Assembly (NCBI GenBank): GCA_963755335.1
Contig: CAVWJW010000008.1
Coordinates: 558,001-622,000 of the forward strand
Length of the DNA stretch: 64,000 bases
Direction: 5' to 3'
Origin: UBA10649 sp963755335
Lineage (GTDB): Bacteria > Actinomycetota > Actinomycetes > S36-B12
Notes under the pieces: generated by a model
What the model was told of the DNA's origin: nothing
The model's database searches: none
What the model saw: only the letters and a program-made list of their open reading frames with translations
Made by a program: the position numbers and the translations under genes
Shown: one piece after another, positions 56,514 to 64,000 of the stretch
Layout: each line of letters opens with the position of its first letter
Numbering within the stretch: the stretch's first letter is position 1

Positions 56514-57512
56514 CGGAGGGCGCGCTTCAGTCGGCCGATCATGATGTCGGGCTCCGTGACTCCCTCGCGCCACCCCCAGCGAACCACGCGCCAACCAGCG
56601 CCGATCAAGGCCTCCTGACGTCGCTTCTCCGCGACGAGACTGGTGACGTCGGTGTACTTGGTCAGCCCGTCGGCTTCGCCGATCAGGCGCTCCCGATCCC
56701 ACACCATGTCTACCCAGTACGTGCGCCCGTCATCGCCCTGGACAGGGACGCCGCACCTCGGAACGGCCAATCCATTCTCGACGATGGCAATGCGCGGACA
56801 GCGATTCCAGCGGAGACTCGGACGCCGGCTCGGCCAGCTCGACCGCCCGTCGCGCCCGCGTCACCCACCTGCGCCCGGCGTAGGGGGTGAGGGCCTCCGT
56901 CCAGGCCTCTCGGGCGAGGGCGCGGCGGACCGGATCGATGGCCGCATGGCGCGCCGCCGCTTCCGGCCCGCCGTTGATGATGAACCGACGCATCGCCGCG
57001 TCGATGAACACGGCCGTTCGTCGCAGTGAGCGACTGGCGCCGAGTTCGATGCTCGTTCGGATGAGGTCCGTCGCCGGAAAGCCGTGTGTGTCGCCCACGT
57101 GCTCGGGTGGAGTGTCACAACCGTGCACAGACAGCCACGCCTCGTGGCGGCTGAGCCCTGCCCGCGTGATGTGGACGCGCACATCGTCGGCTTCCTTCGC
57201 TTGACGATCCCCGATATCTGGCAGCCCGTGAAGCCGAGCTGCGGATTCATGGCTGAGGAATGTATCCGGGTAGGCGATCAGAGCAGCGTGCGCGAGTATG
57301 TGGTGCCGCTCCTCTGGAAGGGCAGCCTGCCATCCGACGCTGCCGATGAAGATCCCGCGCCGCAGTGACGTGAGCGCGCCGGACCGGACCGCCGACCGGA
57401 CTTGGGCGGGCGTAAGGCCGTTCTCGAGAAGCGTTGCGTACGACACGGGGTGGCCGCGGCAGATCTGCTCGACGATTGCCATGGTGCTGCGGATTCGCGC
57501 GGGGTTCGCCAT
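56507..57512 (-). CDS. AbiEi-like/DUF559 fusion protein; one insertion
   Basis: The N-terminal part has a winged-helix of the AbiEi antitoxin type (VSYATLLENGLTPAQVRSAV then ALTSLRRGIFIG), followed by an AbiEi-like middle domain with LSHESAARLHGLP. The C-terminal part is DUF559, a Vsr/restriction-endonuclease-like fold: WVDMVWDRERLIGEADG and RRQEALIGAGWRVVRWGW. An extra base near 56793 separates the two in this sequence; removing it gives 334 residues. The start is either ATG 57512 or an upstream TTG 57548. No AbiEii toxin gene is adjacent. Palindromic repeats flank it on both sides. Confidence 0.75.
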
Positions 57513-57567
57513 GCCGACACCGTCGGGTTGCTTGGCTGATGCGGGCAACTAGCCGTCCACAGCCCCA

Positions 57568-57635
57568 CGAGAAGTATGGGGTTGTCGCTCCACGAGCGTT
57601 CGGTGGTCCATTTCGCGACAACCCGGTGCTACTCG
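57568..57635. repeat. Palindromic extragenic repeat, copy 3
   Basis: Left arm CGAGAAGTATGGGGTTGTCG (57568-57587) and right arm CGACAACCCGGTGCTACTCG (57616-57635) match in 16 of 20 positions around a 28 base spacer. It sits between the AbiEi-like start and the end of the TPM-domain gene. Confidence 0.7.
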
Positions 57636-57639
57636 GTGG

Positions 57640-58986
57640 TTAGAAGTCGCCGCCTCCGCCGCCACCACCGAAGTCGCCTCCACCGAATCCGCCGCCTCCA
57701 CCGAAGTCGCCGCCGCCCCCGCCGCCGAACGACCAGCCGCCGCCCCGCCGTTGTCCGACCATCCGGACTGGTCCTGTACGGGCGCCGCGTAGGCCGGGCG
57801 AGCTCCACATGTTGCCCAGCATCGTGCCGACCATGACCCCGGTCATCACGTCACCGAAGGGGGAGTAGTAGCCGCGGGCATACGGCGCGTAGGCGGGACC
57901 GGCCTGCCAGTACGGCTGCTGCGTCCCGCCGGAGTTCACCAGCAGGCCCTGCGGCTGCTGGCCGGACTCGACGGTCACCTTGCAGGCGGCGCACATCGGG
58001 ACGTCGCGCGGGGCCAGGCCGGGGGGCGCCCACAGGACGTCGGCGACGCTGGGGCCGTGCCGTGGGTCGACGAAGCACGGCGGACGGCGCTCGGGGAGCG
58101 GCTGCCTGGCGAGGCGGGCCTCGACGCACGCCAGCGCGAACCGTCCATCCTCCAGGGCGGTGGTGACGTTGACCGCGTCAGCGGCGGATCCCATGGCGGC
58201 CGTGGCGGTCTTGGCACGGTCGTAGCTGTCGAGGGCACGCTGCATGTCCGCACGCGTCTCGTTGTCCCAGTCCGGATCGTCCAGGCTGAAGGCGCCGAGG
58301 CGCTCGCCGTACTCGGTGATGTCGGCGTCCACCGCGGTGCGCACCTCGGCGAGCTCCAGCGCCTTCTTCTTGCTGGAGCGCCGCAGCACCACGACGATCA
58401 CGGCGATCACCGCGGCGATGACGCCGAAGAAGAACAGCAGGAAGACGCCCAGGATGATCAGCCCCACCCACGCGCTGCCTGAGTCACTCGATGATGACGA
58501 GCTGCTCGATCCTGACGAGCCGAAGCGATCCCCGGCGAGCGTGACGAACGACGTGAGGACGGCGAAGACGCCGTTGCCCTTCTCCTGCTGGAAGGCCTCC
58601 GTGGCCAGGTCGCTGGCGCTGCCCTTCGTGGCGCCGGCCCGGAACTGGTTGCCGGCGACGACGGCGTAGACGCCGCCCAGGCCGACGGCGTCCTTGAACG
58701 CGATGAGCGTCTCGTCGACGGTGCCGCCGCCCTTGGCGGAGTCCGGGAGGACGGCGATGAAGATCGGCACCTTCGTCCCACGGATCTGCGCCGTGAGGTC
58801 ATTGACCTCGCTGCTGGTGAGCGCGTTCTCGGCTGCCGGGTCGTTGTAGACGGAGTCGCCGGCGAGGATCGACTTCGCCGCTACCTCGACATCCGGTGCA
58901 GCGAAGGCCGCGGGGGCGATGCCGACGATCACGCCGAAGGCGCAGATCAGGGCGACGAGCGGGGACACGAGCCGACGAACGGTCAT
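57640..58986 (-). CDS. TPM-domain membrane protein with Gly-rich tail
   Basis: A 448-residue exported protein. A signal peptide ends at PAAFAAP. An extracytoplasmic TPM-like domain (about residues 35-160, DLTAQIRGTKVPIFIAVLP) is followed by a poly-Ser linker and one membrane helix (about 180-205). A cytoplasmic region has helical segments and a CAAC motif, then a tail made almost only of Gly, Phe and Asp (GGGGGFGGGDFGGGG). Actinobacterial members are of unknown function; TPM domains are linked to photosystem repair or phosphatase activity elsewhere. Confidence 0.78.
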   Translation of the reverse strand: MTVRRLVSPLVALICAFGVIVGIAPAAFAAPDVEVAAKSILAGDSVYNDPAAENALTSSEVNDLTAQIRGTKVPIFIAVLPDSAKGGGTVDETLIAFKDAVGLGGVYAVVAGNQFRAGATKGSASDLATEAFQQEKGNGVFAVLTSFVTLAGDRFGSSGSSSSSSSSDSGSAWVGLIILGVFLLFFFGVIAAVIAVIVVVLRRSSKKKALELAEVRTAVDADITEYGERLGAFSLDDPDWDNETRADMQRALDSYDRAKTATAAMGSAADAVNVTTALEDGRFALACVEARLARQPLPERRPPCFVDPRHGPSVADVLWAPPGLAPRDVPMCAACKVTVESGQQPQGLLVNSGGTQQPYWQAGPAYAPYARGYYSPFGDVMTGVMVGTMLGNMWSSPGLRGARTGPVRMVGQRRGGGWSFGGGGGGDFGGGGGFGGGDFGGGGGGGDF

Positions 58987-59016
58987 GCCTCCACGTTACG
59001 TGATGGGCGGGTGTCG

Positions 59017-60777
59017 TCAGTCCTTGATCTCGCACAGCACCGTGCCGGTCGGGACGGTGGCGCCCTTCTCCGCGGTGAGCTTGGTGATCGTGCCGGCCTT
59101 GTGGGCCGTCAGCGGCTGCTCCATCTTCATGGCCTCGAGGACGACGACGAGGTCGCCTACGGCGACCTGCTGGCCCTCCTCGACCTCCACCTTGACGATG
59201 GTGCCCTGCATCGGTGCCACCAACGAGTCGCCCGTGGCCCCGGCGCCGGCCTTCTTGCCGGCCTTGCGCTTCTTCGGCGATGCACCGCCGCCAGCCGGAG
59301 CGGACGAGGCGCCCAGGCCCGCGGGCAGCGTGACGGCGACGCGCTTGCCGCCGACCTCGACCACGACGGTCTCGCGCTCCTCGGGCTCGGCCACGCCATC
59401 GGTGGTGCCGGAGTAGGCCGGGATGGTGTTGTCGAACTCCGTCTCGATCCAGCGGGTGTGGATCGTGAACGCCTCGTCGGGGCTCGCAGGCGCGAAGGCC
59501 GGGTCGCGCACCACGGCGCGGTGGAACGTCAGCGCCGTGGCGATGCCGTCGACCTCGAACTCGTCGAGGGCGCGACGGGACCGGTCGAGGGCCTCCTCGC
59601 GGGTGGCGCCGGTGACGATGAGCTTGGCGAGCAGCGAGTCGAAGTTGCCGCCGATGACGTCGCCGGCGCGGAAGCCGGTGTCGACGCGGATGCCGGGCCC
59701 GCTGGGCAGGTTCCAGACGGTGAGCGCACCGGGGGCAGGCAGGAAGCCGCGGCCGGGGTCCTCGCCGTTGATCCGGAACTCGAACGAGTGGCCGCGCAGG
59801 ACCGGGTCGTCGTAGTCGATGACGCCGCCCTGGGCGATGCGGAACTGCTCGCGAACCAGGTCGATACCGGCGACCTCCTCCGTCACCGGGTGCTCGACCT
59901 GGAGGCGGGTGTTGACCTCGAGGAACGAGATCGTTCCGTCGGTGCCGACGAGGAACTCGCAGGTGCCGGCGTTGTAGTAGCCGGCCTCCTTGAGGATGGC
60001 CTTCGACGAGGCGTAGAGCTCGTGCAGCTGGTCGTCGGACAGGTACGGCGCTGGCGCCTCCTCGACGAGCTTCTGGTGACGGCGCTGCAGCGAGCAGTCG
60101 CGCGTGGACACCACGACGACGTTGCCGTGCTGGTCGGCCAGGCACTGGGTCTCGACGTGCCGGGGGCTGTCGAGGTAGCGCTCGACGAAGCACTCGCCGC
60201 GACCGAAGGCAGCGACGGCCTCGCGCACGGCCGAGTCGTAGAGGTCGGGGATCTCCTCGAGGTTGCGGGCGACCTTGAGGCCGCGACCGCCGCCGCCGAA
60301 GGCGGCCTTGATCGCGACCGGCAGGCCATGCTCCTTGGCGAAGGTGACGACCTCGTCGGCCCCGGTCACCGGGTCGGCGGTTCCGGGCACCTGCGGGGCC
60401 CCGGCGCGCTGCGCGATGTGCCGTGCGGAGACCTTGTCGCCGAGGGAGCGGATCGCCTCGGGGGGCGGACCGATCCATGTCAGCCCGGCGTCGATGACGG
60501 CCTGGGCGAAGTCGGCGTTCTCGGACAGGAAGCCGTAGCCGGGGTGCACGGCGTCGGCGCCGGACTTGGCGGCGGCGTCGAGGATCTTCGCGAAGTCGAG
60601 GTAGCTCTCGGCAGCGGTCGAGCCGCCCAGCGCGAAGGCCTGGTCGGCGAGCTGCACGTGGAGCGCGTCGCGGTCCGGATCGGCATAGACGGCGACGGAC
60701 TGCAGTCCTTCGTCACGGCATGCGCGGATGACACGGACGGCGATCTCGCCGCGATTGGCGATCAGGACGGTGTGCAC
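59017..60777 (-). CDS. Acetyl/propionyl-CoA carboxylase alpha subunit (biotin carboxylase-BCCP)
   Basis: A 586-residue AccA3-type protein. The N-terminal biotin carboxylase has LIANRGEIAVRVIRAC, the ATP-grasp glycine loop AAFGGGGRGLK, and EVNTRLQVEHPVTEE. The C-terminal biotin carrier domain has the biotinylation site EAMKMEQ after a Lys/Ala-rich linker. It carboxylates biotin for the AccD carboxyltransferase. GTG 60777 was chosen because it gives the family start VHTVLIANRG and has AGAGG upstream. Last gene but one of the minus-strand cluster accD-accE-maf-accA3. Confidence 0.94.
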   Translation of the reverse strand: MHTVLIANRGEIAVRVIRACRDEGLQSVAVYADPDRDALHVQLADQAFALGGSTAAESYLDFAKILDAAAKSGADAVHPGYGFLSENADFAQAVIDAGLTWIGPPPEAIRSLGDKVSARHIAQRAGAPQVPGTADPVTGADEVVTFAKEHGLPVAIKAAFGGGGRGLKVARNLEEIPDLYDSAVREAVAAFGRGECFVERYLDSPRHVETQCLADQHGNVVVVSTRDCSLQRRHQKLVEEAPAPYLSDDQLHELYASSKAILKEAGYYNAGTCEFLVGTDGTISFLEVNTRLQVEHPVTEEVAGIDLVREQFRIAQGGVIDYDDPVLRGHSFEFRINGEDPGRGFLPAPGALTVWNLPSGPGIRVDTGFRAGDVIGGNFDSLLAKLIVTGATREEALDRSRRALDEFEVDGIATALTFHRAVVRDPAFAPASPDEAFTIHTRWIETEFDNTIPAYSGTTDGVAEPEERETVVVEVGGKRVAVTLPAGLGASSAPAGGGASPKKRKAGKKAGAGATGDSLVAPMQGTIVKVEVEEGQQVAVGDLVVVLEAMKMEQPLTAHKAGTITKLTAEKGATVPTGTVLCEIKD

Positions 60778-60847
60778 CTGCCTGCACCTCTTTCTTGATA
60801 GTCGCTGCAGCGTATCGACAACCACAGGGCCATGGAGACTTACCCGG

Positions 60848-61463
60848 CTATGGCACTTCCCACAGGTCGGTCCAGACGATCCCGAGGTCGCGCAGCAGCA
60901 GGCGGACCAGTGGGAGGGAGAGCCCGACGACGTTCGACGGGTCTCCGTCGATGCGCTCGACGAACGGTCCACCGAGCCCGTCGATCGTGAAGCCGCCGGC
61001 CACGCGGAGCGGCTCACCGGTGGCGATGTACGCGTCGATCTCCTGCTCCGACGGGGAGGCGTGGAACACCTCCGTCGAGGCGACCTCGCCGACCTGGTGG
61101 CCCGTCGTCGGTCTGATCAGCCAGTGACCTGTGCGCAGGGTCCCGCTGCGGCCGGACATCGCCCGCCAGCGGTCCTTCGCCTCCTCGGCGGAGGCCGGCT
61201 TGCCGTGGGCCCGACCGTCGACGTCCAGTACCGAATCGCAGCCGATGATCACGACGTCGTCAGTCAGCGGCGAACGATGCCGCGACGTCGCGCGCCTTGG
61301 CGCGGGCCAGCTCCATGCACAGCTGCTCCGGCGGCAGGGCGTCGAGAGTGGCCGTCATGGCCTCCTCGTCGATCGAGCTGACGACGACTCGCGGCGTCAC
61401 GCCGGCGCTGAGGAGCAGTGAGCGACGGGCCGGCGAGGCCGAGGCCAGGACGATCTGGGTCAC
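60848..61463 (-). CDS. maf: Maf family nucleotide pyrophosphatase; one insertion
   Basis: A house-cleaning nucleoside triphosphate pyrophosphatase. IVLASASPARRSLL is the N-terminal phosphate-binding SxSPRR-type motif, VSSIDEEA follows, and CDSVLDVDGRAHGKP is the catalytic loop. An extra T near 61263 ends the frame early; removing it restores AADDDVVIIGCDSVL and 204 residues. GTG 61463 gives the conserved start. It lies eight bases after accE, a common neighbour in actinobacterial acyl-CoA carboxylase clusters. Confidence 0.88.
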
Positions 61464-61471
61464 GCGCCGCG

Positions 61472-61732
61472 CTATCGGGGCATGGTCGACGCGCGCCACG
61501 CGCCGTATCCGGGGCGAAGGCTGGGGCGCACCTGACGGCTCTTGCGGTTCCAGAGGCTGAAGTGCGGCACCTCCTCGGCCTGCCCGGCGCGGCTGGCGAT
61601 CACGGCGACGACGATGGCCACCTCGTCGGGCGTGGGGCTGCCGTGGACGATCCGGAGCATCGGCTCGCTGTGCGTGTGGACGGGCTCGTCCGTGGGTAGC
61701 GCGACGACGTCGTCGGGACTCACTGTGCCCAT
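61472..61732 (-). CDS. accE: Acyl-CoA carboxylase epsilon subunit
   Basis: An 86-residue small subunit found only with actinobacterial acyl-CoA carboxylases, which stabilises the alpha/beta complex. MLRIVHGSPTPDEVAIVVAV and the Trp-Arg-rich end SRQVRPSLRPGYGAWRASTMPR, seen in two parts, are typical. The start may be ATG 61732, preceded by GGAGG, or the later MLRIV at about 61660. The start region lies inside a 56 bp duplication. Confidence 0.85.
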   Translation of the reverse strand: MGTVSPDDVVALPTDEPVHTHSEPMLRIVHGSPTPDEVAIVVAVIASRAGQAEEVPHFSLWNRKSRQVRPSLRPGYGAWRASTMPR

Positions 61733-61839
61733 GGTTCCGTCCCTCCGGGGCTCGCTCCGCTCACTCCTCGGTACGTCACAGCGCCCATGGTTCCGTCCCT
61801 CCGGGGCTCGCTCCGCTCACTCCTCGGTACGTCACAGCG
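61728..61839. repeat. Perfect 56-bp tandem duplication at the accD-accE junction
   Basis: 61728-61783 and 61784-61839 are identical. The right copy holds the accD stop codon and the left copy holds the accE start with its ribosome-binding site, so the duplication enlarges the spacer between the two genes. Confidence 0.95.
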
Positions 61840-63424
61840 GGATGTTCCCGTGCTTCCGCGGAGGCCGGCTGGCCCGCTTGTTGCGCAGGGCCCGGAGCGC
61901 CCGCGTCACCATCGAGCGCGTCTCGTGCGGGAAGATCACGCGATCGATGTAGCCACGCTCGGCGGCGATGTAGGGGTTCGCCAGGGTGTCCTGGTACTCG
62001 TCGAACAGGCGCTTGCGCTCCACCTCGGGATCCGAGGCGTCGGCGAGTTCCTTGCGGTACAGGATGTTGACCGCACCCTGCCCGCCCATGACCGCGATCT
62101 CGGCGGTGGGCCAGGCGAGGTTGAGGTCGGCGCCGAGGTGCTTGGAGCCCATGACGTCGTACGCGCCGCCGTACGCCTTGCGGGTGATGACGGTGACCAG
62201 CGGGACCGTCGCCTCGGCGTAGGCGTAGATGAGCTTGGCGCCGCGGCGGATGATGCCGCCCCACTCCTGGTCGGTGCCGGGCAGGAAGCCGGGCACGTCG
62301 ACCAAGGTGAGCACGGGCAGGTTGAACGCGTCGCACGTGCGGACGAACCGCGCGGCCTTCTCGGATGCGTCGATGTCGAGGGTTCCGGCGAACTGCATCG
62401 GCTGGTTCGCGACGATGCCGACCGCGTGGCCCTCGACCCGGCCGAAGCCGCAGATCATGTTGGGCGCGAACAGCGGCTGGGTCTCGAGGAACTCGTTGTC
62501 GTCGAGCAGGTGCTCGATGATCAGGTGCATGTCGTACGGCTGGTTCGGGGAGTCCGGAATGAGGGTGTCGAGTTCGTAGTCCTCGTCGGTGAACGACAGG
62601 TCCGCCTCGTAGGGATACGTCGGCGGGTCCTCGAGGTTGTTGCTCGGCAGGTACGACAGCAGCGCCTTGACGTACTCCATGGCGTCGTCCTCGTCGGTGG
62701 CCATGTAGTGGGCGACGCCGGACTTGGAGTTGTGGGTGCGTGCGCCGCCGAGCTCCTCGAACTCGACGTCCTCGCCGGTGACTGTCTTGATGACGTCAGG
62801 ACCGGTGATGAACATGTGCGAGGTCTGGTCGACCATGATCGTGAAGTCGGTGATGGCGGGGGAGTAGACGGCGCCGCCGGCGCATGGGCCCATGACCAGC
62901 GAGATCTGCGGGATGACCCCGGATGACATGACGTTGCGACGGAAGATCTCGCCGTACAGGCCAAGTGAGACGACGCCCTCCTGGATGCGCGCGCCGCCGG
63001 AGTCGTTGAGGCCGATGACCGGGCAGCCGATCTTCATGGCCATGTCCATGACCTTGACGATCTTCTCGCCGAAGACCTCGCCGAGGGAGCCGCCGAAGAC
63101 GGTGAAGTCCTGCGCGAACACGCACACCGGCCGGCCGTCGATCGTCCCGTAGCCGGTGACCACGCCGTCGCCGTAGGGCCGGTTCTTCTCGAGTCCGAAG
63201 GCGTACGACCGGTGCTTGGCGAGTCCGTCGAGCTGCTGGAAGGAGTCCTCGTCGAGCAGATTGAGGATGCGCTCCATCGCCGTCTGCTTGCCGCGGGCGT
63301 GCTGCTTGTCGACGGCCTTCTTCCGCCGACCGAGCGCCTCTGCCCGACGTGCCTCCAGATCGGCCGCCTTGCCCGCCGTGGTGCGCTTGTCGGGGGTGTT
63401 TGCTTCGACGGGTGCCGCGCTCAT
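61832..63424 (-). CDS. accD: Acyl-CoA carboxylase beta (carboxyltransferase) subunit
   Basis: A 530-residue carboxyltransferase of the propionyl/acetyl-CoA (AccD5/PccB) type. The first crotonase-like half has NDSGGARIQEGV with the acyl-CoA oxyanion glycines and MGPCAGGAVYSPA. The second half has VDVPGFLPGTDQE and AYGGAYDVMGSKH, forming the biotin pocket. ATG 63424 has AGGAGGAG upstream. It is divergent from birA, over only 36 bases, so carboxylase and its biotin ligase share a control region. With the methylmalonyl-CoA mutase near 11 kb it may support propionyl-CoA metabolism. Confidence 0.94.
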   Translation of the reverse strand: MSAAPVEANTPDKRTTAGKAADLEARRAEALGRRKKAVDKQHARGKQTAMERILNLLDEDSFQQLDGLAKHRSYAFGLEKNRPYGDGVVTGYGTIDGRPVCVFAQDFTVFGGSLGEVFGEKIVKVMDMAMKIGCPVIGLNDSGGARIQEGVVSLGLYGEIFRRNVMSSGVIPQISLVMGPCAGGAVYSPAITDFTIMVDQTSHMFITGPDVIKTVTGEDVEFEELGGARTHNSKSGVAHYMATDEDDAMEYVKALLSYLPSNNLEDPPTYPYEADLSFTDEDYELDTLIPDSPNQPYDMHLIIEHLLDDNEFLETQPLFAPNMICGFGRVEGHAVGIVANQPMQFAGTLDIDASEKAARFVRTCDAFNLPVLTLVDVPGFLPGTDQEWGGIIRRGAKLIYAYAEATVPLVTVITRKAYGGAYDVMGSKHLGADLNLAWPTAEIAVMGGQGAVNILYRKELADASDPEVERKRLFDEYQDTLANPYIAAERGYIDRVIFPHETRSMVTRALRALRNKRASRPPRKHGNIPL

Positions 63425-63448
63425 CGCTCCTCCTAGGCCTCGTCTGCG

Positions 63449-63454
63449 TACCTT
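63449..63454 (+). promoter_or_regulatory. -10 box of a leaderless birA transcript
   Basis: TACCTT ends six bases before GTG 63461, and there is no ribosome-binding site. Confidence 0.5.
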
Positions 63455-63460
63455 AGTCGT

Positions 63461-64000
63461 GTGACTACACACGACGCGGCTCGACTGGATGGCGATCGCA
63501 TCACGTCCCTGCTCGAGGCGACGGGCTCCACGTGGCCGGCGCCTCGGCTGCTCGAGTCGACGGGTTCGACGAACGAGGACATCGCGGTGCTGGCCGAGGC
63601 CGGTGCCCCCGAAGGAACCTGCGTGGTCGCCGAGCAGCAGACCGCCGGCCGCGGCCGGCTCGGCCGCCAGTGGGTCAGTCCGATGGGAGCCGGCCTCTGG
63701 GTCTCGATCCTGATCCGCGCCGACGACGTGCCCAGGGAGCGCTGGGGCTGGCTGTCGCTGGTCGCCGGGGTTGCCGCGCGGGACGCGATCGCCTCGGCGA
63801 CCGGCGTGCGCGCCCAGCTGAAGTGGCCCAACGACATCGTCGTGGAGCAGGCGGCCTGCGGCGGTAGCGCCGGGCCCAAGAAGCTCGGCGGGATCCTCAG
63901 CCAGGTCGACGGCGGTGACGCCATCGCGGTGGGCATCGGGATCAACGTGGCCATGCGCTCCGCCGACCTGCCGATTCCCGAGGCCACGTCCGTCCTCCTC
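63461..64000 (+). CDS. birA: Biotin--[acetyl-CoA-carboxylase] ligase, N-terminal part
   Basis: The first 180 codons of a biotin protein ligase; the gene continues past the window. STGSTNEDIAVLAE begins the catalytic domain, GRGRLGRQWVSP is the biotinyl-AMP loop, and LKWPNDIVV with KLGGIL contacts biotin and ATP. There is no N-terminal DNA-binding domain, so it is the non-repressor type. It would biotinylate the EAMKM lysine of the AccA3 protein encoded on the other strand nearby. Confidence 0.93.
   Translation, partial: MTTHDAARLDGDRITSLLEATGSTWPAPRLLESTGSTNEDIAVLAEAGAPEGTCVVAEQQTAGRGRLGRQWVSPMGAGLWVSILIRADDVPRERWGWLSLVAGVAARDAIASATGVRAQLKWPNDIVVEQAACGGSAGPKKLGGILSQVDGGDAIAVGIGINVAMRSADLPIPEATSVLL

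Overview
This 64 kb window comes from a high-GC Gram-positive actinobacterium. The evidence is the GC-rich codon use, an Lsr2-type nucleoid protein, an acyl-CoA carboxylase of the AccA3/AccD/epsilon type, an LpdA-type flavoprotein, an IclR regulator, and many genes whose start codon sits six bases after a TANNNT-like -10 box (leaderless mRNA). Gene content and order resemble Propionibacteriales/Nocardioidaceae, but the genus cannot be fixed from sequence alone.

Layout. 0-8 kb: end of icd, an orphan Flp pilin, a CNNM/HlyC transporter, trpS, a D,D-carboxypeptidase, succinate-semialdehyde dehydrogenase, an MFS drug exporter. 7.5-10.8 kb (minus): sdhCDAB. 11-17.4 kb: methylmalonyl-CoA mutase large subunit, TMEM175-like channel, IclR regulator, a 2-oxoacid dehydrogenase E1alpha/E1beta pair with a free-standing lipoyl domain, nucleoside hydrolase. 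17.5-25.8 kb: nucleoside uptake and salvage operon (BMP lipoprotein, ABC ATPase, two permeases, cdd, deoA), a small membrane protein and a Gfo/Idh oxidoreductase.

25.8-40.8 kb is the unusual part: a divergent multiheme cytochrome c module. On the minus strand are a membrane-anchored TPR protein, a membrane-anchored NHL propeller and an octaheme cytochrome with three putative Ig-like domains. On the plus strand is a System I maturation set (ccmE of the cysteine type, fused ccmA-ccmB, ccmC, ccmD, ccmF, a TPR protein), a membrane-anchored decaheme cytochrome, a TlpA-like thioredoxin and a secreted hexaheme cytochrome. Together they look like a self-contained electron-transfer system across a Gram-positive envelope, probably acquired by transfer. 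It is followed by a cupin gene and three stacked insertion sequences (41.2-44.0 kb), then an EamA exporter, an XRE regulator and an Lsr2 protein.

46-64 kb: adenosine deaminase, two small envelope proteins, a GNAT, then a minus-strand nucleoside-catabolic operon (PNP, phosphohexo/pentomutase, deoC, aldehyde dehydrogenase and a cysteine-less half aldehyde dehydrogenase), lpdA, a gamma-glutamylcyclotransferase, an AbiEi-like/DUF559 protein bracketed by palindromic repeats, a TPM-domain protein, and the acyl-CoA carboxylase cluster (accD, accE, maf, accA3) divergent from birA.

Many conserved genes are interrupted by one-base indels, nearly all of them +1 insertions. Removing them restores full-length families, so I treat these genes as intact in the organism, with probable sequencing or assembly errors, and give the whole-gene span. 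No tRNA, rRNA or CRISPR array was seen.
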